Source: Lachnospiraceae bacterium
GTDB lineage: Bacteria > Bacillota > Clostridia > Lachnospirales > Lachnospiraceae
Length of the DNA: 64,000 nucleotides
NCBI GenBank assembly: GCA_017619615.1
Contig: JAFZRY010000026.1
Location: 1-64,000, forward strand
Reading direction: 5' to 3'
Made by a program: the position numbers and the translations under genes. The notes beneath the pieces were generated by a model. It saw only the letters and a program-made list of their open reading frames with translations. It ran no database searches and was not told the origin of the DNA. Below are positions 1 to 8,593 of this stretch, one piece after another; within the stretch, counting starts at the first letter, position 1, and every line of letters starts with the position of its first letter.

Positions 1-1680
1 ACTGAACATGTAGAGACTGAAGACGGCATAGTGACTTCTGAGGTTACCTTACAGCCCAGTTGTGAGACCTCCGGCCAGACTACCTATACCGCCACCTTTA
101 CGAATACCGTTTTCGCAACTCAGACACAGACTCTTTCAGACATCGCTCCAATTGGCCACCTCTGGGGTGCTTCCACCTATGTATGGACGCAGGAAAACGA
201 CGAATGGAAGTGTACCGCGACACGTATCTGTTCCAGAAATACTGAACATGTAGAGACCGAAAACGGCATAGTGACTTCTGAGGTGACCTTACAACCCAGT
301 TGTGAGACCCCCGGTCAGACCGCCTACACGGCGACTTTTACCAACACCGCCTTCACAACCCAGACACAGACTCTTTCAGACATCGCTCCTCTGGGCCACC
401 TTTGGGACGCTCCCACCTATGTATGGACGCAGGAAAACGGCAAATGGAAGTGTACCGCGGCACGTATCTGTTCCAGAAATACTGAACATGTAGAGACCGA
501 AAACGGCATAGTGACTTCTGAGGTGACCTTACAACCCGGTTGTGAGACCCCCGGCCAGACCACCTACACGGCGACTTTTACCAACACCGCCTTCACAACC
601 CAGACACAGACTCTTTCAGACATCGCTCCTCTTGGTCACCTCTGGGGTGCGCCCGCCTATGTATGGATGCAGGAGAACGGTGTCTGGAAGTGTACCGCAA
701 CGCGCGTCTGTTCCAGAAATACTGAACATGTAGAGACCGAAGATGGCATAGTGACTTCTGAGGTTACCTTACAGCCCGGTTGTGAGACCCCCGGCCAGAC
801 CACCTACACCGCCACCTTTACGAATACCGTTTTCGCCACTCAGACACAGATCCTTACGGATATCGCTCCAAGCGGCCACCTCTGGGGTGCTCCCACCTAT
901 GTGTGGACGCAGGAGAACGGCGCCTGGAAGTGTACCGCAACACATGTCTGCTCCAGAAATACTGAACATGTTGAAACCGAAAGTGGCACCATGACTTCTG
1001 AAGTAACGCTTCAGCCCGGATGCGAGACCTTCGGACAGACCACCTACACGGCAACCTTTACCAATACCGCTTTCACAACACAGACACAGACTCTTTCAGA
1101 CATTGCTCCTCTTGGCCACCTCTGGGGCGCGCCTACCTATGTATGGACGCAGGAAAACAGCACCTGGAAGTGCACCGCAAGACGCGTCTGCTCCAGAAAT
1201 ACTGAGCATGCAGAAACCGAAACGGCAATCGCAACCTCTACGGTGATTCTTCAGCCTGATTGTGAGACCCCCGGCCAGACCACCTACACGGCGACCTTTA
1301 CCAACACCGCCTTCACAACCCAGACCCAAACTCTTTCAGACATCGCTCCTCTGGGCCACCTCTGGGGTGCTCCTACCTATGTATGGACGCAGAAAAACGG
1401 CACCTGGAAGTGCACCGCGACCCGCGTCTGCTCCAGAAATACTGAGCATACAGAGACTGAAACGGCTATTGCAACTTCTGAAGTGATCCTGCAGCCCGAT
1501 TGCGAGACTCCCGGACAGACTACCTACACTGCCACTTTTACCAACACCGCTTTCGTGACCCAGACCAGGACGGATGCAGACATCCCTCCCTTGGGCCACC
1601 TCTGGACTGCTCCCACTTTCTCCTGGACCGAGACTTCCGATAGTTTCACCGTCGAAGTTACCTTCGCCTGCCAGCGCGAT
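1..1680 (+). repeat. 240-bp in-frame tandem repeat array, ~7 units
   Basis: The same 240-bp word recurs starting at 1, 241, 481, 721, 961, 1201 and 1441, each copy opening with ACTGA(A/G)CAT. Copies are highly similar at DNA level (the first four most of all), and the last decays after about 1600. The period is exactly 80 codons. This indicates recent unequal crossing-over, and copy number probably differs between strains. The array may continue upstream of the window. Confidence 0.95.
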
Positions 1681-2880
1681 CCGGACCACACCGTGACCCT
1701 TCCTGCAACCGTGACTTGCGAAGAAGACGCGGACGGAAATCTGGTTTACACCGCCTCTGTAACAGGCCCGGACAGCAAACCCTATAGCGACACAAGGACA
1801 GTCCTCCGCTATACTGTCGAATTCGTCAATGAAGACGGCACCGTGCTGCAAAGCCGCAAGTATAAGGCCGGTGAACTGCCCGTCTACGAAGGCGAGACCC
1901 CTGTCAAGGAGAACGCTCCATACCATATGTACAGTTTCAAAGGCTGGGACAAGGAAATCACCGCCGTCACCGGTGCCGAAACCTACATCGCTGTGTATGA
2001 CGACATGCTGTATGCCCTGATCTCCGGCATGTCCCTGGCCCTGGAGGGCAAGATCGGCATCAACTTCTGGCTGAAAGCGCCGGAAGAAGCCGCTTACGCC
2101 GTGATCACGTTCAACGGCGATGAGATCCGTTATGAACTGGACCGGGATTCCAGTCTGTACAAGCCCGCTTCCGAACAGTTTCGCCTGCCGTACAGCAACG
2201 TGGCGCTCAAGGAAATGATGGATCCTGCCACGATCCGCGTCTACGATGCGGACGGCGAACAGCTTGCCCTGGTTCACAATTCCAAGGGCCTGCTGGAAAA
2301 TGGCAAATGGTCATTCCGCGTAGCCGACTGGGCTTACACGATCCTGGAGACGAGCGACAATGCCAACTCCATTCATATGGCCAAGGCTCTTCTGAACCTG
2401 GGCAACGCGGCGCAGAATTACTTTAGATACAACACGGGGAATCCCGCGAACCCCGACGCGTATCTGCGCGATGAAACCAATGCGGTCGTTCCGGATCCCG
2501 CGCTGGATCCCGTGATCCCTGCCGGTGCGCAGGAGAAACTCGGCTACAAGTATGTCAGGCTGAACCTGGAAGGTGACACCGAGATCCGCATCTGTTTCGA
2601 CCGCGAAGTCACGGCGAAGAAAGGCTCGAAGAAACTTGAAGTCATCCATAAGGGCGATGAATGGTACGTCAGCGTGCCCGGCATCGCCGGCATCGATCTG
2701 GATGTCATGAATGTCATCAAAGTTACTTATGCCGGCAAAACGCTGACCTTTAAGTACAGCGTCCTGAGCTTCGCGAACCGCGTTATCGCAACCAGCACGG
2801 ATGAGTCATTCGTGTACCTGGCTAAAGCACTGTATATCTACAATCAGGCGGCGGAGATCTACTTCAACAAGGTGGACTGA
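1..2880 (+). CDS. Partial repeat-rich cell-surface protein (5' end outside the window)
   Basis: The frame is open from base 1 to the stop at 2880, so only the C-terminal 959 residues are present and the signal peptide is not seen. The first ~540 residues are about 6.5 copies of an 80-residue unit, each with three Cys and motifs such as GHLWGAPTYVW and WKCTATRVCSRN. Next comes a segment like the InlB/Listeria-Bacteroides repeat (VEFVNEDGTVLQSRKYKAGE, ending in FKGWDKEI), then a ~280-residue C-terminal region that I do not recognise. There is no LPXTG motif or C-terminal membrane anchor. Known relatives of such repeats are extracellular proteins of gut Clostridia, so an adhesin or wall role is inferred. 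A terminator follows 28 bp after the stop. Confidence 0.8.
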   Translation, partial: TEHVETEDGIVTSEVTLQPSCETSGQTTYTATFTNTVFATQTQTLSDIAPIGHLWGASTYVWTQENDEWKCTATRICSRNTEHVETENGIVTSEVTLQPSCETPGQTAYTATFTNTAFTTQTQTLSDIAPLGHLWDAPTYVWTQENGKWKCTAARICSRNTEHVETENGIVTSEVTLQPGCETPGQTTYTATFTNTAFTTQTQTLSDIAPLGHLWGAPAYVWMQENGVWKCTATRVCSRNTEHVETEDGIVTSEVTLQPGCETPGQTTYTATFTNTVFATQTQILTDIAPSGHLWGAPTYVWTQENGAWKCTATHVCSRNTEHVETESGTMTSEVTLQPGCETFGQTTYTATFTNTAFTTQTQTLSDIAPLGHLWGAPTYVWTQENSTWKCTARRVCSRNTEHAETETAIATSTVILQPDCETPGQTTYTATFTNTAFTTQTQTLSDIAPLGHLWGAPTYVWTQKNGTWKCTATRVCSRNTEHTETETAIATSEVILQPDCETPGQTTYTATFTNTAFVTQTRTDADIPPLGHLWTAPTFSWTETSDSFTVEVTFACQRDPDHTVTLPATVTCEEDADGNLVYTASVTGPDSKPYSDTRTVLRYTVEFVNEDGTVLQSRKYKAGELPVYEGETPVKENAPYHMYSFKGWDKEITAVTGAETYIAVYDDMLYALISGMSLALEGKIGINFWLKAPEEAAYAVITFNGDEIRYELDRDSSLYKPASEQFRLPYSNVALKEMMDPATIRVYDADGEQLALVHNSKGLLENGKWSFRVADWAYTILETSDNANSIHMAKALLNLGNAAQNYFRYNTGNPANPDAYLRDETNAVVPDPALDPVIPAGAQEKLGYKYVRLNLEGDTEIRICFDREVTAKKGSKKLEVIHKGDEWYVSVPGIAGIDLDVMNVIKVTYAGKTLTFKYSVLSFANRVIATSTDESFVYLAKALYIYNQAAEIYFNKVD

Positions 2881-2908
2881 ATCTATATAGCTGCCTTACC
2901 TGGTCAGA

Positions 2909-2938
2909 GGCCGGACGGGAGACCGTCCGGCCTTTTAT
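2909..2938 (+). terminator. Intrinsic terminator of the surface-protein gene
   Basis: A perfect 10-bp stem GGCCGGACGG / CCGTCCGGCC with a GAGA tetraloop is followed by TTTTATTT, 28 bp after the stop codon. Confidence 0.9.
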
Positions 2939-2958
2939 TTGTCCTGTGTGCTCTCCCG

Positions 2959-2999
2959 AAAAAAAACAACAGGGACGGTTCTTCCGCCCCTATTGTTTT
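2959..2999 (-). terminator. Hairpin plus T-run ending the leftward gene; family A palindrome
   Basis: Read on the minus strand, AAACAATAGGGGCGG pairs with CCGTCCCTGTTGTTT around a short loop, with two mismatches, and is followed by a run of T. It therefore fits as the terminator of the leftward gene ending at 3017. The AGGGACGGTTC core matches the dispersed palindromes at 10272 and 63605. Confidence 0.6.
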
Positions 3000-3016
3000 A
3001 ATTGTCTCCTTATTCT

Positions 3017-4150
3017 TTATTTCTGGTTATTATACGATTTCTCCCACACATCCGTATACGTCATCATCGGATCCTCCGCCAGCAGGCACAGCATGATGAA
3101 GCAGTCATACGGCAGCGCCCCGTACAGTTCGCCGAAACCGCAGGAGGAGAGCAGCTGATTTGTCTCTTCGGTGAAAGCCATGTAGCGGTGGCGGGGCGGC
3201 ATTTCATCGCTTTCGACCTGGCTCCAGATGAAGAAATTCAGGGTGATCAGGTCGGAGCGGAGGACGGGGATCTCGCGGCGCAGCAAGGAATTGATCCGTT
3301 GACGGGTCAGGCGCTTGTCGTCAAAAAGCGGATACAGTGAGGACTGTCTGGCCGGTATCAGATTGCCGTGCACGTCTTTCGGGACGACGGCATAGAGGAT
3401 GTGCTCCATGTCCGCGGCGGTGATGTCTTCCGTCGCGATGGGGTCGAACTGGCGGATGGTACGGTTGTAGTTGAAGGCCAGCAGGCCTTTGGCGTTTTCG
3501 TAAAGCTGCTCAAAGGTGCGGTACTGCTTTTCGGTGCGGACGGGCAGGTCCCGGGTCTTCAGTTCCTTCAGCAGGGCCATCAGGGCGGCTTCCCGGGTGC
3601 CGGCTTCGGCGGTCCAGTCCTCCTTCTCATACTTTTCCCACAGCTGTTCGTATTTGGGCCAGGTGTACTGATGCTCGAAGCACCAGGCGCAGATCAGTTC
3701 CCGGGGATCGCCGGGCCGCAGGGTATCTTCATGCAGGGCCTTGACGAAAAAGTCATCGGCTTCCGCCGGACTTAATCCCAGTCCGAAGCCCAGCAGAAGG
3801 ACGGTGTTCCGGGCGGCGGTCTTCTGATTCAGCCAGTTGGCGGCGGCGGCGCTGAGTTTGGTGGTGGAGGGGGAGAAAGAGGCGGGGGTCCCGCGTTCCC
3901 GGAAGGAGGCTTTCAAGATCTCCTGATAAGTGGTCAGGGGAACGGTGAGGAACGGTTCGTCCAGTTCCGCGTTCTGGTACAGGAAGCGCTTCAGATAATC
4001 GCAGAAGGGGATCTGGCGCATCCGGGTGAGCAGGCAGTCATAGATCATGGCGGCTTCCCGTTTGTGGAAATTCGGGTCATCCGCCACGTCGTACAGAGCG
4101 TCCCAGCCGCGGTCGGTATAGTAAAGGATATCGTCGGAATATTCTTTCAT
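3017..4150 (-). CDS. Hypothetical protein, 377 aa
   Basis: I do not recognise a family. The start is the ATG complementary to 4148-4150, which begins MKEYSDDILYYTDRGWDAL and is preceded by GTGAGGTGTG; the frame stays open further upstream, but that part overlaps the promoter region of the divergent gene. The product looks soluble, with no signal peptide or membrane segment. It is mostly helical, rich in Glu, Leu and Tyr, and has a Gly-rich stretch LLLGFGLGLSPAEADDFF near residue 120. A TATAAT box lies about 18 bp before the start. It is divergent from the zinc-ribbon gene and convergent with the surface-protein gene. Confidence 0.75.
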   Translation of the reverse strand: MKEYSDDILYYTDRGWDALYDVADDPNFHKREAAMIYDCLLTRMRQIPFCDYLKRFLYQNAELDEPFLTVPLTTYQEILKASFRERGTPASFSPSTTKLSAAAANWLNQKTAARNTVLLLGFGLGLSPAEADDFFVKALHEDTLRPGDPRELICAWCFEHQYTWPKYEQLWEKYEKEDWTAEAGTREAALMALLKELKTRDLPVRTEKQYRTFEQLYENAKGLLAFNYNRTIRQFDPIATEDITAADMEHILYAVVPKDVHGNLIPARQSSLYPLFDDKRLTRQRINSLLRREIPVLRSDLITLNFFIWSQVESDEMPPRHRYMAFTEETNQLLSSCGFGELYGALPYDCFIMLCLLAEDPMMTYTDVWEKSYNNQK

Positions 4151-4267
4151 CACACACCTCACAGGCATATTATAGCGCAGAACGGGGGTTCCTGTAGTCT
4201 GTTTTTTACCGCGGGCGGGAGATTTTCCGGAGAACAGCAGAAAAAATCGATTACAGAGAACTGTTTT

Positions 4268-4296
4268 TTGCGGGTAATATGGTATAGTATTATAAC
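4268..4296 (+). promoter_or_regulatory. Sigma-A-like promoter for the zinc-ribbon gene
   Basis: TTGCGG and TATAAC are separated by exactly 17 bp, ending 43 bp before the ATG at 4340. Confidence 0.5.
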
Positions 4297-4339
4297 AGTT
4301 TCTACGGATGATCCGCGGCTGTTTCATGAAGGAGATGTC

Positions 4340-5038
4340 ATGACCGGATATACCTGCCCTTATTGCGGAGCAAAACTGAAGATAGACAGGGCGCGGCAGA
4401 AAGCATACTGCGAGTATTGCCACTCGGATTTTGCCCTTCAGGATGACACGGTCACTCCTTTTGACCGTGAAAAAGAGGAAAAGGACAGGGAAAACCGTCT
4501 GGCGGAACTCGCCGCAAAGCGGCGGGCAAGACTGGAAAAACTTACCGAGGAGGAGAGGGCCAGACGGAAAAAATGGTTATGGATCAGCATCATTGCGGCC
4601 CTGATCATCGGCGGTACGGTGTGGATAACGGCCGGCAAGATGATCCGGGCGGCCAGGCATGACCACGATAAGATCGGGATCACGGTCCAAAGCATGACGT
4701 CAGAGGAAGACTCTAATCACTCCTATATTTACTTCGATTTCGAGATCCGCAATGATTCGAAGGCGACTGTGGATTATATCAAAGTGTCCACCAGGATGAA
4801 GGACCTGAACGGGAAGTCGTTCGGCACGGTCACTTCGGAATTCGGTTCACTGAGCGGCGGCAGCGTGCTCAGCCTGAAACCGGGAAGGAGCACGATCGAA
4901 GAGGTGTACCTGTCGGAAAACACGAAACTGATGACGCAGTTCTTTCAACGGATATATGGAAAAACACCGGAGGACCTCCTAATCGAGCAGGAGATCCTGT
5001 ATGTGAGATGGTCCGACGGATTTGTGTATAAGAGATGA
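4340..5038 (+). CDS. Zinc-ribbon membrane protein, 232 aa
   Basis: The start is set by AAGGAG 5 bp before the ATG. An N-terminal zinc ribbon (YTCPYCGAKLKIDRARQKAYCEYCHSD, with two CxxC pairs) is followed by a charged, probably coiled segment of about 40 residues. One membrane helix follows (about residues 76-97, WLWISIIAALIIGGTVWITAG), then a ~130-residue extracytoplasmic domain with beta character (YIYFDFEIRNDSKATVDYIK), which resembles FxLYD/DUF4352-type domains. The architecture of cytosolic zinc ribbon, helix and beta domain is common in Clostridia, and its function is unknown. It is a single-gene unit with its own promoter and a terminator shared with the convergent reductase. Confidence 0.8.
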   Translation: MTGYTCPYCGAKLKIDRARQKAYCEYCHSDFALQDDTVTPFDREKEEKDRENRLAELAAKRRARLEKLTEEERARRKKWLWISIIAALIIGGTVWITAGKMIRAARHDHDKIGITVQSMTSEEDSNHSYIYFDFEIRNDSKATVDYIKVSTRMKDLNGKSFGTVTSEFGSLSGGSVLSLKPGRSTIEEVYLSENTKLMTQFFQRIYGKTPEDLLIEQEILYVRWSDGFVYKR

Positions 5039-5080
5039 TGATCGCACTATAGGAAAACCCGGACGGTATGGCCGGCATAC

Positions 5081-5114
5081 AAAAAACGGGCGGCGCAGGG
5101 CCGCCCGTTTTGAT
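5081..5114. terminator. Bidirectional terminator between convergent genes
   Basis: AAAAAACGGGCGGC, loop GCAG, then GGCCGCCCGTTTT. A-rich and T-rich flanks on both sides let it serve the rightward zinc-ribbon gene and the leftward reductase gene. Confidence 0.85.
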
Positions 5115-5140
5115 GAGGGGAGGCAACGGCTCCCTCTGTT

Positions 5141-6163
5141 TTATTTCCGGCTTTCTTCCAGCACCTTCCAGTAATCCTCGTAATTCTCCTGCAGCAGGCG
5201 CGGGGTGTCCAGGCCGAAGGGGCATTTGGAGGCGCAGGCGTTGCAGTGCAGGCAGTTTTCGATCATATGCATCTTGGCCTGCCATTCCTCCGTGAGCCAG
5301 GCCTTGGCCGGCGCGCGGCGGAGCATGAGGCTCATGCGGGCGCAGTTGTTGATCTCAATGCCGACGGGGCACGGCATGCAGTAGCCGCAGCCGCGGCAGA
5401 ATTCGCCGCACAGCTCGGCGCGGTCCTGCTCGATGGTCGCCCGGCGCTCGGGCGTGAGTTCGGCGCCGTTCTTTACCACATCCAGGAACTGCTCCAGTTC
5501 CCAGCCGCGCTGCACGCCCCAGATGGGAACGACGATGTCCTTGGTCTCCATGTAGGCGGCCGCGGTGTAGCCGTCGCGGATCAGGCCGCCGGCCAGCGCC
5601 TTCATGGCGATGAAGCCCATGCCCTTTTCACGGCAGGCGTCGACCAGGCTCTCTTCCTGCGGTCCGGACAGATAGCTGTACGGGAACTGCAGCGTGGCGT
5701 ACAGGCCGGATTCGATGGCCTCCCGGGCCACGGCCAGGCGGTGGTTGGTGATGGAGATGTGGCGGATCTTACCCTGTTCCTTTGCCTTTAACGCCGCGTC
5801 GTACAGGCCGTCGGCTCCGCCGGGCTTGGGACAGAAAGCGGGGTTGTGGAACTGGTAGACGTCGATGTAGTCCGTCTGCAGGGTGCGCAGGCTGGTCTCC
5901 AGGTCCTTCCACATGCCTTCCGCGGTGGTCGCCATGGTTTTTGTAGCGATGAAGAGCTTGTCCCGCATCCCCTTGAACGCGTAGCCCAGTTTCTCTTCAC
6001 TGTCCGAATAGGCGCGGGCGGTATCAAAATAATTCATGCCGCCGTCGAATGCGCGGTGCAGCAGCGAAGCCGCTTCCTCTTTGGAAATGCGCTGGATCGG
6101 CAGTGCGCCGAATCCGTTCTTCTCGATCTCAATACCGGTACTTCCCAGCTGAATGCGTTTCAT
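5141..6163 (-). CDS. Aldo/keto reductase with C-terminal 4Fe-4S domain, 340 aa
   Basis: The start at 6163 follows a GGAGGAG ribosome binding site. The N-terminal ~270 residues are an AKR TIM barrel with the classical tetrad visible as D47, Y52 (in NYFDTARAYSDSEE), K75 (FIATK) and H106 (YQFHNP). The C-terminus has two cysteine clusters, CRGCGYCMPCPVGIEINNC and CLHCNACASKCPFGLDTP, each able to hold a 4Fe-4S cluster. AKRs of this type are NAD(P)H-dependent oxidoreductases of unknown substrate; the clusters imply electron transfer to or from a ferredoxin-like partner. It is monocistronic, and no neighbour suggests a pathway. Confidence 0.9.
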   Translation of the reverse strand: MKRIQLGSTGIEIEKNGFGALPIQRISKEEAASLLHRAFDGGMNYFDTARAYSDSEEKLGYAFKGMRDKLFIATKTMATTAEGMWKDLETSLRTLQTDYIDVYQFHNPAFCPKPGGADGLYDAALKAKEQGKIRHISITNHRLAVAREAIESGLYATLQFPYSYLSGPQEESLVDACREKGMGFIAMKALAGGLIRDGYTAAAYMETKDIVVPIWGVQRGWELEQFLDVVKNGAELTPERRATIEQDRAELCGEFCRGCGYCMPCPVGIEINNCARMSLMLRRAPAKAWLTEEWQAKMHMIENCLHCNACASKCPFGLDTPRLLQENYEDYWKVLEESRK

Positions 6164-6284
6164 GCGATCTCTCCTCCTGAACCTCCGAACCAATACTTTC
6201 CGAAACGATACTCTGCTTTGCAGTATACCACACCGCACCGCGCCTTGACAATGCCTTTCACGGAATCTGGCAAAGGGACGCGGA

Positions 6285-6382
6285 CTTTGTCGGAAAACCG
6301 TCCCCGTCGGCAGTGCCCCGGCAGGGGCGGTCTCTGACCGCCAGCCAGACAGGTCCACTTAAGAACCCGTCCCCCAATGGCC
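6285..6382. repeat. Degenerate family A palindromes
   Basis: ACCGTCCCC at 6285 faces GGGGCGGT near 6330 around a GGCAGTGCC loop, the same core as the elements at 10272 and 63605. GAACCCGTCCCCCAATGGCC at 6363-6382 is the reverse complement of the left arm of those elements with one extra base. The rest of the 372-bp gap between 6164 and 6535 shows only the promoter/operator listed separately and a T-rich stretch at 6422-6432. Confidence 0.6.
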
Positions 6383-6456
6383 TACCCAAATGACCTACCC
6401 CGGCGGCCTTGGGGGGGCGAAGGTTTTTTTCTTCAGCGGTCCTGCCGATCGGGGAC

Positions 6457-6485
6457 TTGACAAAGCGATATCAATATGATATCAA
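6457..6485 (+). promoter_or_regulatory. Promoter with overlapping GATATC palindromic operator
   Basis: TTGACA is followed after 17 bp by TATCAA. The inverted repeat GATATCAATATGATATC (6467-6483) fills the spacer and overlaps the -10 box, so a protein bound there would block RNA polymerase. The obvious candidate is the ribbon-helix-helix protein encoded in the same operon at 7601. Confidence 0.65.
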
Positions 6486-6535
6486 ATAGATAACAAACCG
6501 TGATCTTCGATTCTTTATTATAAAAGGAGGCTGTG

Positions 6536-7558
6536 ATGAAAGAGGTCGTACTGAAAAAGAATAAAAACGGGCTGTTGATGATGGGCCTGTGGATCCTGCT
6601 GTACGCGGCGGCCATGGCGGGCTGCATCTGGGGCGCGATCAAAGCGGAAGAGAAAGTGACCTGGTGGTTCATTCTGTCACTGGTATGGCTGTCTGTGGGC
6701 TGGCTCCCGGCTATGGGGCTCAAGGTCGTAGGGCCGCAGGAGGCGCTGGTGCTGACGCTGTTCGGCAAATACGTCGGAACGATCCGGGCTCCCGGATTTT
6801 ATCAGGTGAACCCGTTCTGCGTGGCGGTGAATCCGGCGGCGGACACCAAACTGTCCCAGTCCGGCGACGTGGACGGCGGCCGCCGGAAGGCGCTGGTCAT
6901 CCCGGCCGGGAACGGTGCGGGCATCGCTTTCAATAAGCAGTTCGGCAAGAAGATCTCCCTGAAGGCCATGACGCTGAGCAATACCCGCCAGAAGATCAAC
7001 GACTGCCTGGGGAATCCGGTGGAGATCAGCATCGCCGTGATCTGGCGTGTGGTCGATACCGCCAAAGCGGTGTTCGAGGTGGACAATTACAAGGAATATC
7101 TGTCCCTGCAGTGCGACGCGGCGCTGCGCGACATCGTGCAGATCTATCCCTACGACGTCTCCCCGGGCGTGGATACCACGGGCGACGGCATGGCGGACGA
7201 GGGCTCCCTGCGGGGTTCCAGCGAAGTGGTGGCCGCCCGGATCCGCGATGAGATCCAGTCCAAGGTGGCCGGCGCGGGCCTGGAGATCCTGGAAGCCCGC
7301 ATCACTTATCTGGCTTATGCCACGGAGATCGCGGCGGTCATGCTGCAGCGCCAGCAGGCCCGGGCCATCATCGACGCCCGGAAAATGATCGTGGACGGCG
7401 CCGTGGGCATGGTGGAAATGGCGCTGGAGCGCCTGTCTGAAAACCACACCGTGGAACTGGATGAAGAGCGGAAGGCGGCCATGGTCTCCAACCTGCTGGT
7501 GGTGCTCTGCGGCAACAAGGACGCCCAGCCGGTGGTAAATTCCGGGAGCCTGTACTGA
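6536..7558 (+). CDS. SPFH (band 7/stomatin-like) membrane protein, 340 aa
   Basis: AGGAGG lies 5 bp before the ATG at 6536; a GTG one codon upstream is too close to it. Two N-terminal hydrophobic helices (about residues 12-35 and 43-62) are followed by a SPFH domain. It starts at [32 protein letters not shown] and includes the typical [26 protein letters not shown] segment and a helical C-terminus around [28 protein letters not shown] proteins form membrane-attached oligomeric cages and organise membrane microdomains. The next gene is a ribbon-helix-helix protein 42 bp downstream, a pairing that recurs in Gram-positive bacteria. Confidence 0.9.
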   Translation: MKEVVLKKNKNGLLMMGLWILLYAAAMAGCIWGAIKAEEKVTWWFILSLVWLSVGWLPAMGLKVVGPQEALVLTLFGKYVGTIRAPGFYQVNPFCVAVNPAADTKLSQSGDVDGGRRKALVIPAGNGAGIAFNKQFGKKISLKAMTLSNTRQKINDCLGNPVEISIAVIWRVVDTAKAVFEVDNYKEYLSLQCDAALRDIVQIYPYDVSPGVDTTGDGMADEGSLRGSSEVVAARIRDEIQSKVAGAGLEILEARITYLAYATEIAAVMLQRQQARAIIDARKMIVDGAVGMVEMALERLSENHTVELDEERKAAMVSNLLVVLCGNKDAQPVVNSGSLY

Positions 7559-7600
7559 TGACGGTTCGGAGACGGACCGGGCCCGCAGGAGGAAAGCCTC

Positions 7601-7804
7601 ATGAATGAAACACAGAAAAAACAGATCCCCCTGCGTCTGTCCCCAAAACTGTACGCCGCCATCGCCGCCTGGGCGGAGGATGATTTCCGCTCGGTCAACG
7701 GGCAGATCGAATATCTGCTGACGGAATGCGTGAAGCAGCGGAAAAAAGACGGGAAATATGTGTCGGAAAGTATAGACGAACCGATACAGCTGGATATACA
7801 ATAA
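7601..7804 (+). CDS. Arc-like ribbon-helix-helix DNA-binding protein, 67 aa
   Basis: The short protein starts [21 protein letters not shown] beta strand (KQIPLRLS) is followed by two helices ([14 protein letters not shown] and [18 protein letters not shown]), matching the MetJ/Arc fold, which binds DNA as dimers on short inverted repeats. AGGAGG-like GCAGGAGG is placed 8-9 bp before the ATG. It follows the SPFH gene, and its likely site is the GATATC palindrome in the operon promoter. Autoregulation is inferred. Confidence 0.85.
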   Translation: MNETQKKQIPLRLSPKLYAAIAAWAEDDFRSVNGQIEYLLTECVKQRKKDGKYVSESIDEPIQLDIQ

Positions 7805-7885
7805 AAGATGGTCTGCGGCCGCCGGCCCCGGACCCGCCGAAACAGAAATGGCAGTCATCGAAGGACGATAAAGGAGAGAAACAGT

Positions 7886-8593
7886 ATGCTTCGCATTGAA
7901 CACCTGACCAAGAAATACGGGAGCAAAGCCGCGGTGGACGATCTGTCCCTGCACATCGCCCCCGGCGAGATCTACGGCTTCATCGGCCACAACGGCGCCG
8001 GCAAGACCACCACGCTGCGCAGCGTGGCCGGCATCCAGCAGTTTGACACGGGAGAGGTTTTCATCGACGGTGTCGACCTGAAGCGGGACCCGCTGGAGTG
8101 CAAGCGCCGCATGGCGTATATCCCGGACAACCCGGACCTGTACGATTACATGACCGGGATGAAGTACCTGAACTTCATTGCGGATATCTTCGGGGTGGAT
8201 ACGGCCGCCCGAAAGGAGCGCATCGCGGAACTGGCGGCGCGCTTTGAACTGACGGACAACCTGGGCCAGCCCATCGCCGCATATTCCCACGGCATGAAGC
8301 AGAAGCTGGCGGTGATCAGCGCCTGGCTGCATGAGCCGCGCCTGATCCTGATGGACGAGCCGTTCGTGGGCCTGGACCCCAAGGCGTCCCATCTGCTGAA
8401 GGAGATGATGCGTGAGCTCTGCGACCGCGGCGGCGCCATTTTCTTCTCCACCCACGTGCTGGAAGTGGCGGAGAAACTGTGCGACAAGGTCGCCATCATC
8501 AAGGAAGGCAAACTGATCCGCTCCGGCACCATGGAAGAGGTGAAGGGCGACGATTCGCTGGAGGAAGTGTTCCTGGAACTGGAGGCGGAATGA
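7886..8593 (+). CDS. ABC transporter ATP-binding protein, 235 aa
   Basis: The ATG at 7886 follows AAGGAG. Walker A is GHNGAGKTT (about residue 37), the signature is YSHGMKQKL in place of LSGGQ, and Walker B is LILMDEPFVGLD, followed by the switch His in FFSTHVLEVAEKL. This is the one-NBD exporter type that resembles YtrB/CcmA-like ATPases. Its stop overlaps the start of the membrane subunit gene by 4 bp (ATGA), so the two are translationally coupled and form one transporter with two copies of each subunit. The substrate is unknown. Confidence 0.93.
   Translation: MLRIEHLTKKYGSKAAVDDLSLHIAPGEIYGFIGHNGAGKTTTLRSVAGIQQFDTGEVFIDGVDLKRDPLECKRRMAYIPDNPDLYDYMTGMKYLNFIADIFGVDTAARKERIAELAARFELTDNLGQPIAAYSHGMKQKLAVISAWLHEPRLILMDEPFVGLDPKASHLLKEMMRELCDRGGAIFFSTHVLEVAEKLCDKVAIIKEGKLIRSGTMEEVKGDDSLEEVFLELEAE

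Noticed and set aside
1-1680. 240-bp periodic repeats as a CRISPR-like array
   Set aside because: The units are entirely coding, contiguous and have no spacers; they encode 80-residue protein repeats.
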